Shown here piece by piece: positions 42,202 through 50,141 of a DNA stretch of 64,000 nt. Position 1 is the stretch's first letter. Each line of letters begins with the position of its first letter. Source of the stretch: Streptantibioticus rubrisoli. Lineage in GTDB: Bacteria; Actinomycetota; Actinomycetes; Streptomycetales; Streptomycetaceae. Where the stretch lies: contig NZ_JANFNH010000006.1 in assembly GCF_024436055.1 (NCBI RefSeq), forward strand, positions 62,001-126,000, in the 5' to 3' direction. A model generated the notes under the pieces. The model saw nothing but the letters and a program-made list of their open reading frames with translations, made no database searches and was not told where the DNA came from. Made by a program: the position numbers and the translations under genes.

Positions 42202-43071
42202 ATGAACACACCGTCCGCGGACAGCGTCGTGGTGGGATTCGACCGGTCACAGGCGGCGGCGGGAGCGCTGCACTGGTCGGCCGACGAGGCCGCCCGGCGT
42301 GACACGGAACTGCACATCGTGCACGCCCTGGGGTTCTATCAGCCGGACACCAGCCATCAGAGCCTTGCCGACAAGGACCTACTGGCCGCCGAGGAGGACG
42401 TGGAGCAGGCGGCACGTCTGGCCCAGGAGGGCCGCGAAGGTCTGGTGGCAACCTGGGAAGTGGTCTGGGGCGATCCGGTGGCCGCACTCATCCGCGTGTC
42501 CAGGCAAGTCGCGCTGGTCGTGGTCGGTGCTCGGGGGCTGAACCGGTTCACTGCGGTCTTGCTCGGTTCGGTGAGTCAACGAGTGGCCGCGCACTCGGTC
42601 GGCCCCGTCGTCGTGGTGCGCGGCACACAGGACAGAGGCGACGTGGCCATACCGGGCGCGGTCGTGCTCGGAGCCGCCCCCGGCGAGTCGCCCCAGGCGG
42701 TGGAGTTCGCGTTCGCCGAGGCAGCCCGCTGGCACGCGCCACTGCACGTGGTCCGGGCTTGGATGTACCCACAGGCACTACCGGGCTACCTCGCGGTGCC
42801 ACCGCCGGACGCCGAGGAACACGTCGCCATGGAACGAGCCGAGCTGGCGGACATGTTGGCCAGCGGGCGCAACGCCTTCCCCGACGTGGACGTGACGGTG
42901 GAGATCCGGCTGACCGAGCCGGAGGAGGCACTGATCAACGCGTCCCACACGGCCCACCTGGTGGTGGTGGGGGCGCGACGCCATCGCCCCTCGTTCTCCA
43001 TGCCACTGGGCAAAGTGGTCCAACGCGTTCTGCACCACGCCCATTGCCCGGTCGCGGTGATACCGACCTGA
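42202..43071 (+). CDS. Tandem universal stress protein (third)
   Basis: A 289-residue double-UspA protein. Domain 1 begins VVVGFDRSQAAAGALHWSADEA and has a changed loop, GARGLNRFTAVLLGSVSQRVAAH, still of the G-x2-G-x9-G(S) type; domain 2 ends ARRHRPSFSMPLGKVVQRVLHHAHCPVAVIP. The ATG at 42202 follows GAGG at 6 bases. It forms a unit with the upstream CBS/BON gene and closes the stress island. Confidence 0.88.
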   Translation: MNTPSADSVVVGFDRSQAAAGALHWSADEAARRDTELHIVHALGFYQPDTSHQSLADKDLLAAEEDVEQAARLAQEGREGLVATWEVVWGDPVAALIRVSRQVALVVVGARGLNRFTAVLLGSVSQRVAAHSVGPVVVVRGTQDRGDVAIPGAVVLGAAPGESPQAVEFAFAEAARWHAPLHVVRAWMYPQALPGYLAVPPPDAEEHVAMERAELADMLASGRNAFPDVDVTVEIRLTEPEEALINASHTAHLVVVGARRHRPSFSMPLGKVVQRVLHHAHCPVAVIPT

Positions 43072-43204
43072 CCGCGCGCCGGTCATTGTGCCGGTCTCTT
43101 CCGCCTCTCCGCTCGTAGCGTGGAACGCATCAAGGCGCCGAGGAAGTGCGTCCGTGCCTGGCAAGAAGCACCCCACAAGGAGCGGGAGGCCGAATGGTCG
43201 ACCG

Positions 43205-43303
43205 GGAGTGCGGCTGCCGCGGCCGGTGGACGAGCGGGAGCTGTTTCGCCTTCAGACGGAGCTCGTCAAGTCGCAGGAATGGTACGGGTCAACGGGGTTC
43301 GAG
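43205..43303 (+). pseudogene. N-terminal fragment of polyphosphate kinase 2 (PPK2)
   Basis: About 33 codons read RLPRPVDERELFRLQTELVK followed by SQEWYGSTGF, matching the N-terminal helix of PPK2 enzymes (typically ...ELFRLQTELVKLQEW...). The Walker A region that should follow immediately is missing, and the downstream reading frames show nothing related. The gene has been truncated, leaving a scar in the 454-base gap between the stress island and the tRNA gene. PPK2 genes are common in such islands. The match is short, so confidence is moderate. Confidence 0.5.
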
Positions 43304-43482
43304 AAGACCCCATCTACACCGACGCTGGAACCGAGACCACATACGTCAGCAACGACGGCAAACCCAGCCGATCATGAACGAGGCTGAGGCATCAGCCTCA
43401 ACCCATCACCCCGCCCCGATCCGCTACCCTGTCTGGGACCGCCACCTCGGTGGCGGTCGCACCCTTGCCACAACCGAGGCGA

Positions 43483-43501
43483 AATACTCACTCAGAGTAT
43501 T
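43483..43501. promoter_or_regulatory. A+T-rich palindrome AATACTC-N5-GAGTATT before the tRNA gene
   Basis: Perfect 7-bp arms at 43483-43489 and 43495-43501 with centre ACTCA, 25 bases upstream of tRNA-Arg. The form resembles TetR-family operators, but no such regulator is next to it. It may be an operator left behind by the deletion that removed ppk2, or a site acting on the tRNA promoter, whose -10 region (TATTCA at 43499) it overlaps. Confidence 0.45.
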
Positions 43502-43525
43502 CAGCCACGCTTTACGCAAGGCCCC

Positions 43526-43598
43526 GCCTCCATAGCTCAGGGGATAGAGCACCGCTCTCCTAAAGCGGGTGTCGCAGGTTCGAATCCTGCTGGGGGCA
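43526..43598 (+). tRNA. tRNA-Arg (anticodon CCT)
   Basis: A full cloverleaf can be drawn: acceptor arm GCCTCCA with TGGGGGC, D arm GCTC/GAGC, anticodon stem CCGCT/AGCGG with loop CTCCTAA (anticodon CCT), T arm GCAGG/CCTGC with loop TTCGAAT, and discriminator A. The CCA end is not encoded. It reads AGG arginine codons, rare in high-G+C genomes. Confidence 0.96.
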
Positions 43599-43774
43599 CC
43601 TCGCGTCGCCCCCGCGGCGGTTGCGGTGGAGGCCCGGGTCGGCCGGTGATCAGCCGGGGCCTGGGCCTTGGTCGTTTCTTGGGCCAAGGGCACGGCCCTC
43701 GGCCGCGCCCGCGCTGGCGCCGCGGCTTAGGGCGGCGCGGCCGTGCCGCGAGGGGCGGGCGGTGGGCGTCCTGG

Positions 43775-43783
43775 TTATCCACA
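43775..43783 (+). other. DnaA-box-like nonamer upstream of recQ
   Basis: TTATCCACA, the perfect E. coli-type DnaA box, lies 41 bases before the recQ start. A second identical copy is at 50018. Isolated boxes away from the origin can titrate DnaA or regulate nearby genes, but chance occurrence is possible. Confidence 0.3.
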
Positions 43784-43823
43784 GGCCGCCTCGCGGTTCG
43801 CGTGATTCTCCTAGCATGGCCGG

Positions 43824-45722
43824 ATGACTCCCCTGGAAAACGGTTCCGTAGCCGCTGTCGCCGACGTTGAGCCCGGTCTGCCCGTGGATGTACTGCGGCG
43901 GGTGTTCGGGTATGACGCGTTCCGCGGGGAGCAGCGGGAGATCGTCGAGCATGTGGTCGGCGGGGGCGACGCGCTGGTCCTCATGCCGACCGGTGGTGGC
44001 AAGTCGTTGTGCTACCAGATCCCCGCGCTGGTGCGGCCCGGCGTGGGCGTGGTGATCTCGCCGCTGATCGCGTTGATGCAGGACCAGGTGGACGCGCTGC
44101 GGGCGCTGGGGGTACGGGCCGGGTTCCTCAACTCCACGCAGGACTTCGACGAGCGGCGGATGGTCGAGGCGGAGTTCCTCGCCGGGGAGCTGGACCTGCT
44201 CTACCTGGCGCCGGAACGGTTGCAGAGCGAGGCGACGTTGAGCCTGCTCGACCGCGGTGAGGTCGCGCTGTTCGCGATCGACGAGGCGCACTGCGTCGCA
44301 TCCTGGGGGCATGACTTCCGGCCGGACTACCTCGCGCTGTCCGCGCTGCACGAACGCTGGCCCAAGGTGCCGCGCATCGCGCTGACCGCCACGGCCACCA
44401 AGGCCACGCACGCCGAGATCGCCGCCCGGCTGAAGCTGGAGGACGCCCGGCACTTCGTGGCCAGTTTCGACCGGCCGAACATCCAGTACCGCATCGCCAC
44501 CAAGAACGACCCGAAGAAGCAGTTGCTCGACCTGCTGCGCACCGAGCACGCCGGGGACGCGGGCATCGTCTACTGCCTGTCCCGCGCCTCCGTGGAGAAG
44601 ACCGCCGAGTTCCTGGTGCGCAACGGCATTGAGGCGCTGCCGTACCACGCCGGGCTTGACGCGCGCACCCGTGCCGCCAACCAGGCGCGCTTCCTGCGCG
44701 AGGACGGTCTGGTGGTGGTCGCCACGATCGCGTTCGGCATGGGAATCGACAAGCCGGACGTGCGGTTCGTGGCCCACCTCGACCTGCCCAAGTCCATCGA
44801 GGGCTACTACCAGGAGACCGGGCGGGCCGGGCGGGACGGTCTGCCGTCCACCGCGTGGCTGGCGTACGGGCTCCAAGACGTCGTGCAGCAGCGGAAGTTG
44901 ATCGAGACCTCCGAGGGCGACGACGCGCACCGGCGCCGACTGACCGCGCACCTCGACGCCATGCTGGCGCTGTGCGAGACGATCGACTGCCGCCGGGTGC
45001 GGCTGCTCGCGTACTTCGGCCAGCACAGCGAGCGGTGCGGCAACTGCGACACCTGTCTGACGCCGCCGGAGTCCTGGGACGGCACTGTCGCAGCGCAGAA
45101 GCTGCTGTCCACCGTGGTCCGCCTCAAGCGGGAACGGAACCAGAAGTTCGGCGCGGGGCAGATCATCGACATCCTGCTGGGCCGGAAGACCGCCAAGGTC
45201 ATCCAGTTCGACCATGACGCGCTGAGCGTCTTCGGTATCGGCACGGAGTTGCGCGAGGCCGAATGGCGCGGCGTGGTGCGCCAACTCCTGGCACAGGACC
45301 TGCTCGCCGTCGAGGGCGAGTACGGCACGCTGGTGCTCACCGACAGCAGCGGCGAGGTGCTGCGCGGGCAGCGCCAGGTCATGCTGCGCCGCGAACCGGA
45401 GCGGCCGACCCGCACCGCCAAGGAGCCGAAGGCCGCCCAGGCCGGACGCAAGGTCCCAGTCGACCTGCCGGAGGCGGCAGTTCCGGTCTTCGAGCTGCTG
45501 CGCGCCTGGCGTGCGGCCACCGCGAAGGAGCAGGGCGTGCCCGCGTATGTGATCTTCCACGACGCGACGCTGCGGGAGATCGCCACCACCGTGCCGAGCA
45601 CCCTTGACCAGCTCGGAACGATCAGTGGCGTCGGCGAGAACAAGCTGGCGAAGTACGGCCAGCCCATCCTGGACGTCCTCGCCGGTCAGCCAGAGGGAAC
45701 GGAGGCGGACGACACCCACTAG
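43824..45722 (+). CDS. recQ: ATP-dependent DNA helicase RecQ
   Basis: A 632-residue 3'-5' DNA helicase acting in recombination and fork repair. Motif [17 protein letters not shown] is at about residue 52, DEAH ([19 protein letters not shown]) at 153, and motif [14 protein letters not shown] about 330. The zinc-binding part has [12 protein letters not shown], followed by an RQC winged helix and a C-terminal HRDC domain (residues 545-620). All standard domains are present. The ATG at 43824 is the first in-frame start before the homology; its ribosome site is weak. A DnaA-like box lies just upstream. Confidence 0.95.
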   Translation: MTPLENGSVAAVADVEPGLPVDVLRRVFGYDAFRGEQREIVEHVVGGGDALVLMPTGGGKSLCYQIPALVRPGVGVVISPLIALMQDQVDALRALGVRAGFLNSTQDFDERRMVEAEFLAGELDLLYLAPERLQSEATLSLLDRGEVALFAIDEAHCVASWGHDFRPDYLALSALHERWPKVPRIALTATATKATHAEIAARLKLEDARHFVASFDRPNIQYRIATKNDPKKQLLDLLRTEHAGDAGIVYCLSRASVEKTAEFLVRNGIEALPYHAGLDARTRAANQARFLREDGLVVVATIAFGMGIDKPDVRFVAHLDLPKSIEGYYQETGRAGRDGLPSTAWLAYGLQDVVQQRKLIETSEGDDAHRRRLTAHLDAMLALCETIDCRRVRLLAYFGQHSERCGNCDTCLTPPESWDGTVAAQKLLSTVVRLKRERNQKFGAGQIIDILLGRKTAKVIQFDHDALSVFGIGTELREAEWRGVVRQLLAQDLLAVEGEYGTLVLTDSSGEVLRGQRQVMLRREPERPTRTAKEPKAAQAGRKVPVDLPEAAVPVFELLRAWRAATAKEQGVPAYVIFHDATLREIATTVPSTLDQLGTISGVGENKLAKYGQPILDVLAGQPEGTEADDTH

Positions 45723-45769
45723 CCGCCACCAGACGGCACCCGCCGGCCATCAGGCGGGAGTGCCACCAG

Positions 45770-45795
45770 GGAATACCCCTAGGGGGTATAAGGTT
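45770..45795 (+). promoter_or_regulatory. SigR-type promoter containing a CsoR-type copper operator
   Basis: GGAAT at 45770-45774 and GTT at 45793-45795 are 18 bases apart, the SigR pattern. Most of the spacer is the palindrome ATACCCC-TA-GGGGGTAT (45773-45789), the well-known type of CsoR operator in copper genes. A bound CsoR would cover the promoter. It lies 50 bases upstream of the copper ATPase start. Confidence 0.72.
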
Positions 45796-45844
45796 ATGTA
45801 CGGCGCAAGGAGCTGCCATACCGCCACACCGGGAGTGAGCATCG

Positions 45845-48133
45845 ATGACCACCCCACCCGCCGCGACCCCGACCACGGCGTCGGCCCCCGCCACGGCCCC
45901 CGGCACAGCGGGAGCCGCCGAGGCCGAGCTGGAGATCGGGGGGATGACCTGCGCGTCGTGCGCCGCCCGCATCGAGAAGAAGCTCAACCGGATGGACGGC
46001 GTCACCGCCACCGTCAACTACGCCACCGAGCGGGCCAAGGTCAGCTACGGCCCCGGCCTCACCGTCGCCGACCTCATCGCCACCGTGGAGGCCACCGGCT
46101 ACACCGCCGCCCTCCCCGCGCCACCCGCGGCGGAAGCTGACCAGCCCACCGCCGACGAGGCCCCGGACGAGCTGGCCGTACTGCGCCAACGGCTGCTCAC
46201 CGCCGTCGTGCTCGCCGTACCGGTGATCGCCATGGCGATGGTCCCTGCACTGCAGTTCCGCGACTGGCAGTGGCTCTCCCTCACCCTCACCGCGCCCGTG
46301 GTCGTCTACGCCGCCTGGCCGTTCCACCGGGCCGCCTGGACGAATCTGCGCCACGGCGCGGCGACGATGGACACGCTGATCTCGATGGGGACGCTGGCGG
46401 CGTTCGGCTGGTCGCTGTGGGCGCTGTTCTTCGGGGACGCCGGAATGCCGGGCATGAAGCACTCCTTCGAGCTGTCGATCTCCCGCACCGATGGTGGCGG
46501 GAACATCTATCTGGAGGCAGCGGCCGGGGTGACCGCGTTCATCTTGGCCGGACGGTACTTCGAGGCGCGCTCCAAGCGGCGCGCGGGCGCAGCGCTGCGC
46601 GCCCTGCTGCACCTGGGCGCCAAGGACGTGGCGGTGCTGCGCGGTGACCGTGAAGTGCGCGTACCCGTCGCGGAGTTGGCGGTCGGCGACCGGTTCGTGG
46701 TGCGTCCCGGGGAGAAGATCGCCACCGACGGTGTGGTGGTGGACGGCACTTCGGCGGTGGACGCCTCGATGCTCACCGGTGAGTCGGTGCCCGTCGAGGT
46801 GGCACCCGGCGCCACGGTCGCCGGCGCCACGGTGAACGCGGGCGGCCGGATCGTCGTCGAGGCCACCCGGATCGGCGCGGACACCCAACTGGCCAGAATG
46901 GCGAGGCTGGTTGAGGAGGCGCAGAACGGCAAGGCGGCGGCCCAGCGGCTCGCTGACCGGATCTCGGCGGTCTTCGTGCCCGCCGTCATCACCCTGGCGC
47001 TGGCCACCCTCGGCTACTGGCTGATCGCCGGTGCGGGCGCCGCCGCGGCGTTCACCGCGGCCGTCGCCGTACTGATCATCGCCTGCCCTTGCGCGCTGGG
47101 TCTGGCGACGCCGACCGCGCTGATGGTGGGCACCGGACGCGGCGCCCAGCTCGGCATCCTGATCAAGGGGCCGGAAGTGCTGGAGACCACCCGTGAGGTG
47201 GACACCATCGTGCTGGACAAGACCGGCACGGTGACCAGCGGCGTGATGGCACTCACCGACATCGTGACCGCCGACGGCGTGGACGCGGACCGTACGCTGC
47301 GGCTGGCGGGCGCCCTGGAGCACGCGGCCGAGCACCCGATCGCCAAGGCCATCGCCCGCGCCGCCGAGGAGCGCACCGGTCCGCTGCCCACCCCCACCGA
47401 GTTCACCGCCGTACCGGGCGTGGGCGTGCGCGGTGTGGTCGACGGACACACCGTCACCGTCGGCCGCGCCGACACCCCGCTGCCCGCCGAACTGCGTGAC
47501 GCCAAGGAGCGCGCGGAGGCCGCCGGTCGCACCGCCGTCGTCGTCACCGACGGCGGCCGACCGAGCGCCGTGCTGGTGGTCGCCGACACCGTCAAGCCCA
47601 CCAGCGCCGAGGCGGTACGGCGGCTGCGCGAGCTGGGGCTGACGCCGGTACTGCTGACCGGGGACAACCAGCGGGCCGCCCGGGCGGTCGCCGCCGAGGT
47701 CGGCATCGCCGCCGACCAGGTGATCGCCGAGGTCATGCCGGAGGACAAGGTCGAGGTCATCAGACGGTTGCAGCGTACGGGACGCAGCGTCGCGATGGTC
47801 GGTGACGGCGTCAACGACGCGGCCGCGCTTGCCCAGTCGGACCTGGGCCTGGCCATGGGCACCGGCACCGACGCGGCCATCGAGGCCGGTGATCTGACCC
47901 TGGTGCGCGGCGACCTACGGGTCGCGGCGGACGCCATCCGGCTGGCCCGGCGCACCCTCGGCACCATCAGGGCCAATCTGTGCTGGGCCTTCGGCTACAA
48001 CGTGGCCGCGCTGCCGCTGGCCGCGGCCGGACTGCTCAACCCGATGATCGCGGGCGCCGCGATGGCGTTCTCCTCGGTCTTCGTGGTGGGCAACAGCCTG
48101 CGGCTGCGAAACTTCCGGCCGGTGGACCGGTGA
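45845..48133 (+). CDS. copA: Copper-exporting P1B-type ATPase
   Basis: A 762-residue membrane pump that exports Cu(I) at the cost of ATP. One N-terminal metal-binding domain has GMTCASC (Cys36, Cys39); about eight membrane helices follow, with the ion site Cys414-Pro-Cys416 in [16 protein letters not shown]. The phosphorylated Asp458 is in DKTGT; TGES, the HP of EHPIAKA and [10 protein letters not shown] are present. The ATG at 45845 follows GGGAGTGA. Control by a CsoR-type repressor is likely from the upstream operator. No csoR or copZ gene lies beside it. Start and class are clear; copper rather than silver is inferred. Confidence 0.94.
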   Translation: MTTPPAATPTTASAPATAPGTAGAAEAELEIGGMTCASCAARIEKKLNRMDGVTATVNYATERAKVSYGPGLTVADLIATVEATGYTAALPAPPAAEADQPTADEAPDELAVLRQRLLTAVVLAVPVIAMAMVPALQFRDWQWLSLTLTAPVVVYAAWPFHRAAWTNLRHGAATMDTLISMGTLAAFGWSLWALFFGDAGMPGMKHSFELSISRTDGGGNIYLEAAAGVTAFILAGRYFEARSKRRAGAALRALLHLGAKDVAVLRGDREVRVPVAELAVGDRFVVRPGEKIATDGVVVDGTSAVDASMLTGESVPVEVAPGATVAGATVNAGGRIVVEATRIGADTQLARMARLVEEAQNGKAAAQRLADRISAVFVPAVITLALATLGYWLIAGAGAAAAFTAAVAVLIIACPCALGLATPTALMVGTGRGAQLGILIKGPEVLETTREVDTIVLDKTGTVTSGVMALTDIVTADGVDADRTLRLAGALEHAAEHPIAKAIARAAEERTGPLPTPTEFTAVPGVGVRGVVDGHTVTVGRADTPLPAELRDAKERAEAAGRTAVVVTDGGRPSAVLVVADTVKPTSAEAVRRLRELGLTPVLLTGDNQRAARAVAAEVGIAADQVIAEVMPEDKVEVIRRLQRTGRSVAMVGDGVNDAAALAQSDLGLAMGTGTDAAIEAGDLTLVRGDLRVAADAIRLARRTLGTIRANLCWAFGYNVAALPLAAAGLLNPMIAGAAMAFSSVFVVGNSLRLRNFRPVDR

Positions 48134-48337
48134 GCCGCGTACCCAACCGGTGCGCGACGGGCCGGTGAACGCCCGGCGGCACGCGGTCGCCGTTTGGATC
48201 CCGTTTTGCGAAGCGGCAGGTGAGCGGACGTAGGGTGACGAGTGGCGGCCGTGAGCGACCAGCCCACCGGCCGTACGACCTCATCGGCCCGCACTACCCC
48301 ACCGGCCCGGCCCGCCGGTCGACGACGAGGAGCAACG

Positions 48338-49996
48338 ATGCCCGAGACCCCAGCAGACCACGCCGCCCGGCTGGACCGGTTGCCGCAGTGGGAAGCGCTC
48401 GGCAAGCACCGCGAGCAGTTGGGGGAGGTGCATCTGCGGGACCTGTTCGCCGCCGACTCCGAGCGCGGCCAGCGCTACACCCTGACCGTCGGCGACCTGC
48501 ACATCGACTACTCCAAGCACCTGGTGACCGACGAGACGCTCACCCTGCTGCGCGAACTGGCCGAGGCTCGCGGGGTGACCGCGCTGCGTGACGCGATGTT
48601 CCGCGGTGAGAAGATCAACGTCACCGAGAACCGCGCGGTACTGCACACCGCGCTGCGCGCACCGCGCGATGTGGTGGTCAAGGTGGACGGCGAGAACGTG
48701 GTGCCCCGGGTGCACTCGGTGCTCAACAAGATGTGCGTGTTCGCCGACAAGATCCGCTCCGGTCACTGGACCGGGCACACCGGGAAGCCCATCAAGAACA
48801 TCGTCAACGTCGGCATCGGCGGCTCCGACCTGGGCCCGGCCATGGCGTACGAGGTGCTCCGCCCGTACACCGCGCGCGATCTGACGTTCCGCTTCGTGTC
48901 CAACGTGGACGGCGCCGACCTGCATGAGGCGGTGCGGAACCTGGATCCGGCCGAGACGCTGTTCATCATCGCCTCGAAGACCTTCACCACCATCGAGACC
49001 ATCACCAACGCCAAGTCGGCGCGTTCCTGGCTGCTGAAGGGCCTCGGCGCCGACGAGAGCGCGGTGGCCAAGCATTTCGTGGCACTGTCCACCAACACGG
49101 AGAAGGTCGCAGATTTCGACATCAACACGGACAACATGTTCGAGTTCTGGGACTGGGTCGGCGGCCGCTACTCGTACGACTCGGCGATCGGCCTGTCGCT
49201 GATGATCGCCATCGGTCCGGACCACTTCCGTGAGATGCTGGCTGGCTTCCACTTGGTGGACGAGCACTTCCAGACGGCGCCGATCGAGGCCAACGCGCCA
49301 TTCCTGATGGGGCTGTTGGGCGTCTGGTACGGAAACTTCCACGACGCCCAGTCGCATGCCGTGCTCCCCTACAGCCACTACCTGTCGCGCTTCACCGCCT
49401 ATCTGCAGCAGCTCGACATGGAGTCCAACGGCAAGTCCGTGGACCGGGACGGCCGCCGGGTCAACTGGCAGACCGGGCCGGTGGTGTGGGGCACTCCGGG
49501 CACCAACGGACAACACGCGTACTACCAGTTGATCCACCAGGGCACCAAGCTGATTCCGGCCGACTTCATCGGCTTCGCCCAACCGATCGCGGAGCTCGGT
49601 GAGCTGGCCGACCACCACGACCTGCTGATGGCGAACTTCTTCGCGCAGACCCAGGCGCTGGCCTTCGGCAAGACCCCGGAGGAGGTCACCGCCGAAGGCG
49701 TGCCCGCCGAGCTGGTGCCGCACAAGACGTTCGTGGGCAACCACCCGACCACCACCATCCTGGCCAAGGAGCTGACGCCCTCGGTTCTCGGCCAACTGGT
49801 CGCGCTCTACGAGCACAAGGTGTTCGTCCAGGGCGCGATCTGGAACATCGACTCCTTCGATCAGTGGGGCGTCGAGCTGGGCAAGGTGCTGGCCAAGCGC
49901 ATCGAGCCCGCGCTGACCGAGGGCGCCGAGGTGCCCGGCCTCGACTCGTCCACCAGCGCGCTGGTACGGCAGTACCGCTCGCTGCGCGGACGCTGA
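48338..49996 (+). CDS. pgi: Glucose-6-phosphate isomerase
   Basis: A 552-residue glycolytic enzyme interconverting glucose 6-phosphate and fructose 6-phosphate. Signatures include [28 protein letters not shown], the substrate-site block [32 protein letters not shown] and near the end QWGVELGK. Length matches the long E. coli-type family. The ATG at 48338 follows GAGGAG; the longer open frame from 48242 has no ribosome site. No pentose-phosphate genes are adjacent, although streptomycetes often place pgi near them. Confidence 0.96.
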   Translation: MPETPADHAARLDRLPQWEALGKHREQLGEVHLRDLFAADSERGQRYTLTVGDLHIDYSKHLVTDETLTLLRELAEARGVTALRDAMFRGEKINVTENRAVLHTALRAPRDVVVKVDGENVVPRVHSVLNKMCVFADKIRSGHWTGHTGKPIKNIVNVGIGGSDLGPAMAYEVLRPYTARDLTFRFVSNVDGADLHEAVRNLDPAETLFIIASKTFTTIETITNAKSARSWLLKGLGADESAVAKHFVALSTNTEKVADFDINTDNMFEFWDWVGGRYSYDSAIGLSLMIAIGPDHFREMLAGFHLVDEHFQTAPIEANAPFLMGLLGVWYGNFHDAQSHAVLPYSHYLSRFTAYLQQLDMESNGKSVDRDGRRVNWQTGPVVWGTPGTNGQHAYYQLIHQGTKLIPADFIGFAQPIAELGELADHHDLLMANFFAQTQALAFGKTPEEVTAEGVPAELVPHKTFVGNHPTTTILAKELTPSVLGQLVALYEHKVFVQGAIWNIDSFDQWGVELGKVLAKRIEPALTEGAEVPGLDSSTSALVRQYRSLRGR

Positions 49997-50017
49997 CCCC
50001 GGTGGCTACGACCAACG

Positions 50018-50026
50018 GTTATCCAC
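50018..50026 (+). other. DnaA-box-like nonamer after pgi
   Basis: A second perfect TTATCCACA, located in the convergent gap between pgi and the carboxypeptidase gene. The sense of the element is as at 43775. Alone it is weak evidence of function. Confidence 0.3.
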
Positions 50027-50039
50027 AGCGTGGGTATAA

Positions 50040-50086
50040 CTGGGCCGCGTTTTTGACGGTAAAACCCCCCGGCCGGGGTGGCCCAG
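50040..50086. terminator. Hairpin region between pgi and the carboxypeptidase gene
   Basis: CTGGGCC at 50040-50046 pairs with GGCCCAG at 50080-50086, enclosing CCCCGGCC-GGGG (50067-50078) and a TTTT/AAAA pair. It sits in the gap of two convergent genes and can end both transcripts. The exact fold is uncertain. Confidence 0.45.
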
Positions 50087-50141
50087 GGTGGGCGACCGCG
50101 GCCTGGTACTTCGGCTCGGCCCCAGCCGAGACCGGTCAGCC

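Noticed and set aside
43088-43535. Three overlapping short plus-strand frames before the tRNA gene as real genes
   Set aside because: Only a short PPK2-like stretch has family resemblance; the remaining text is unrelated in every frame, so I call a remnant instead.
43526-43598. tRNA-Arg as an attachment site of an integrated element
   Set aside because: No integrase, excision gene or direct repeat of the tRNA 3' end was seen on either side within the window.
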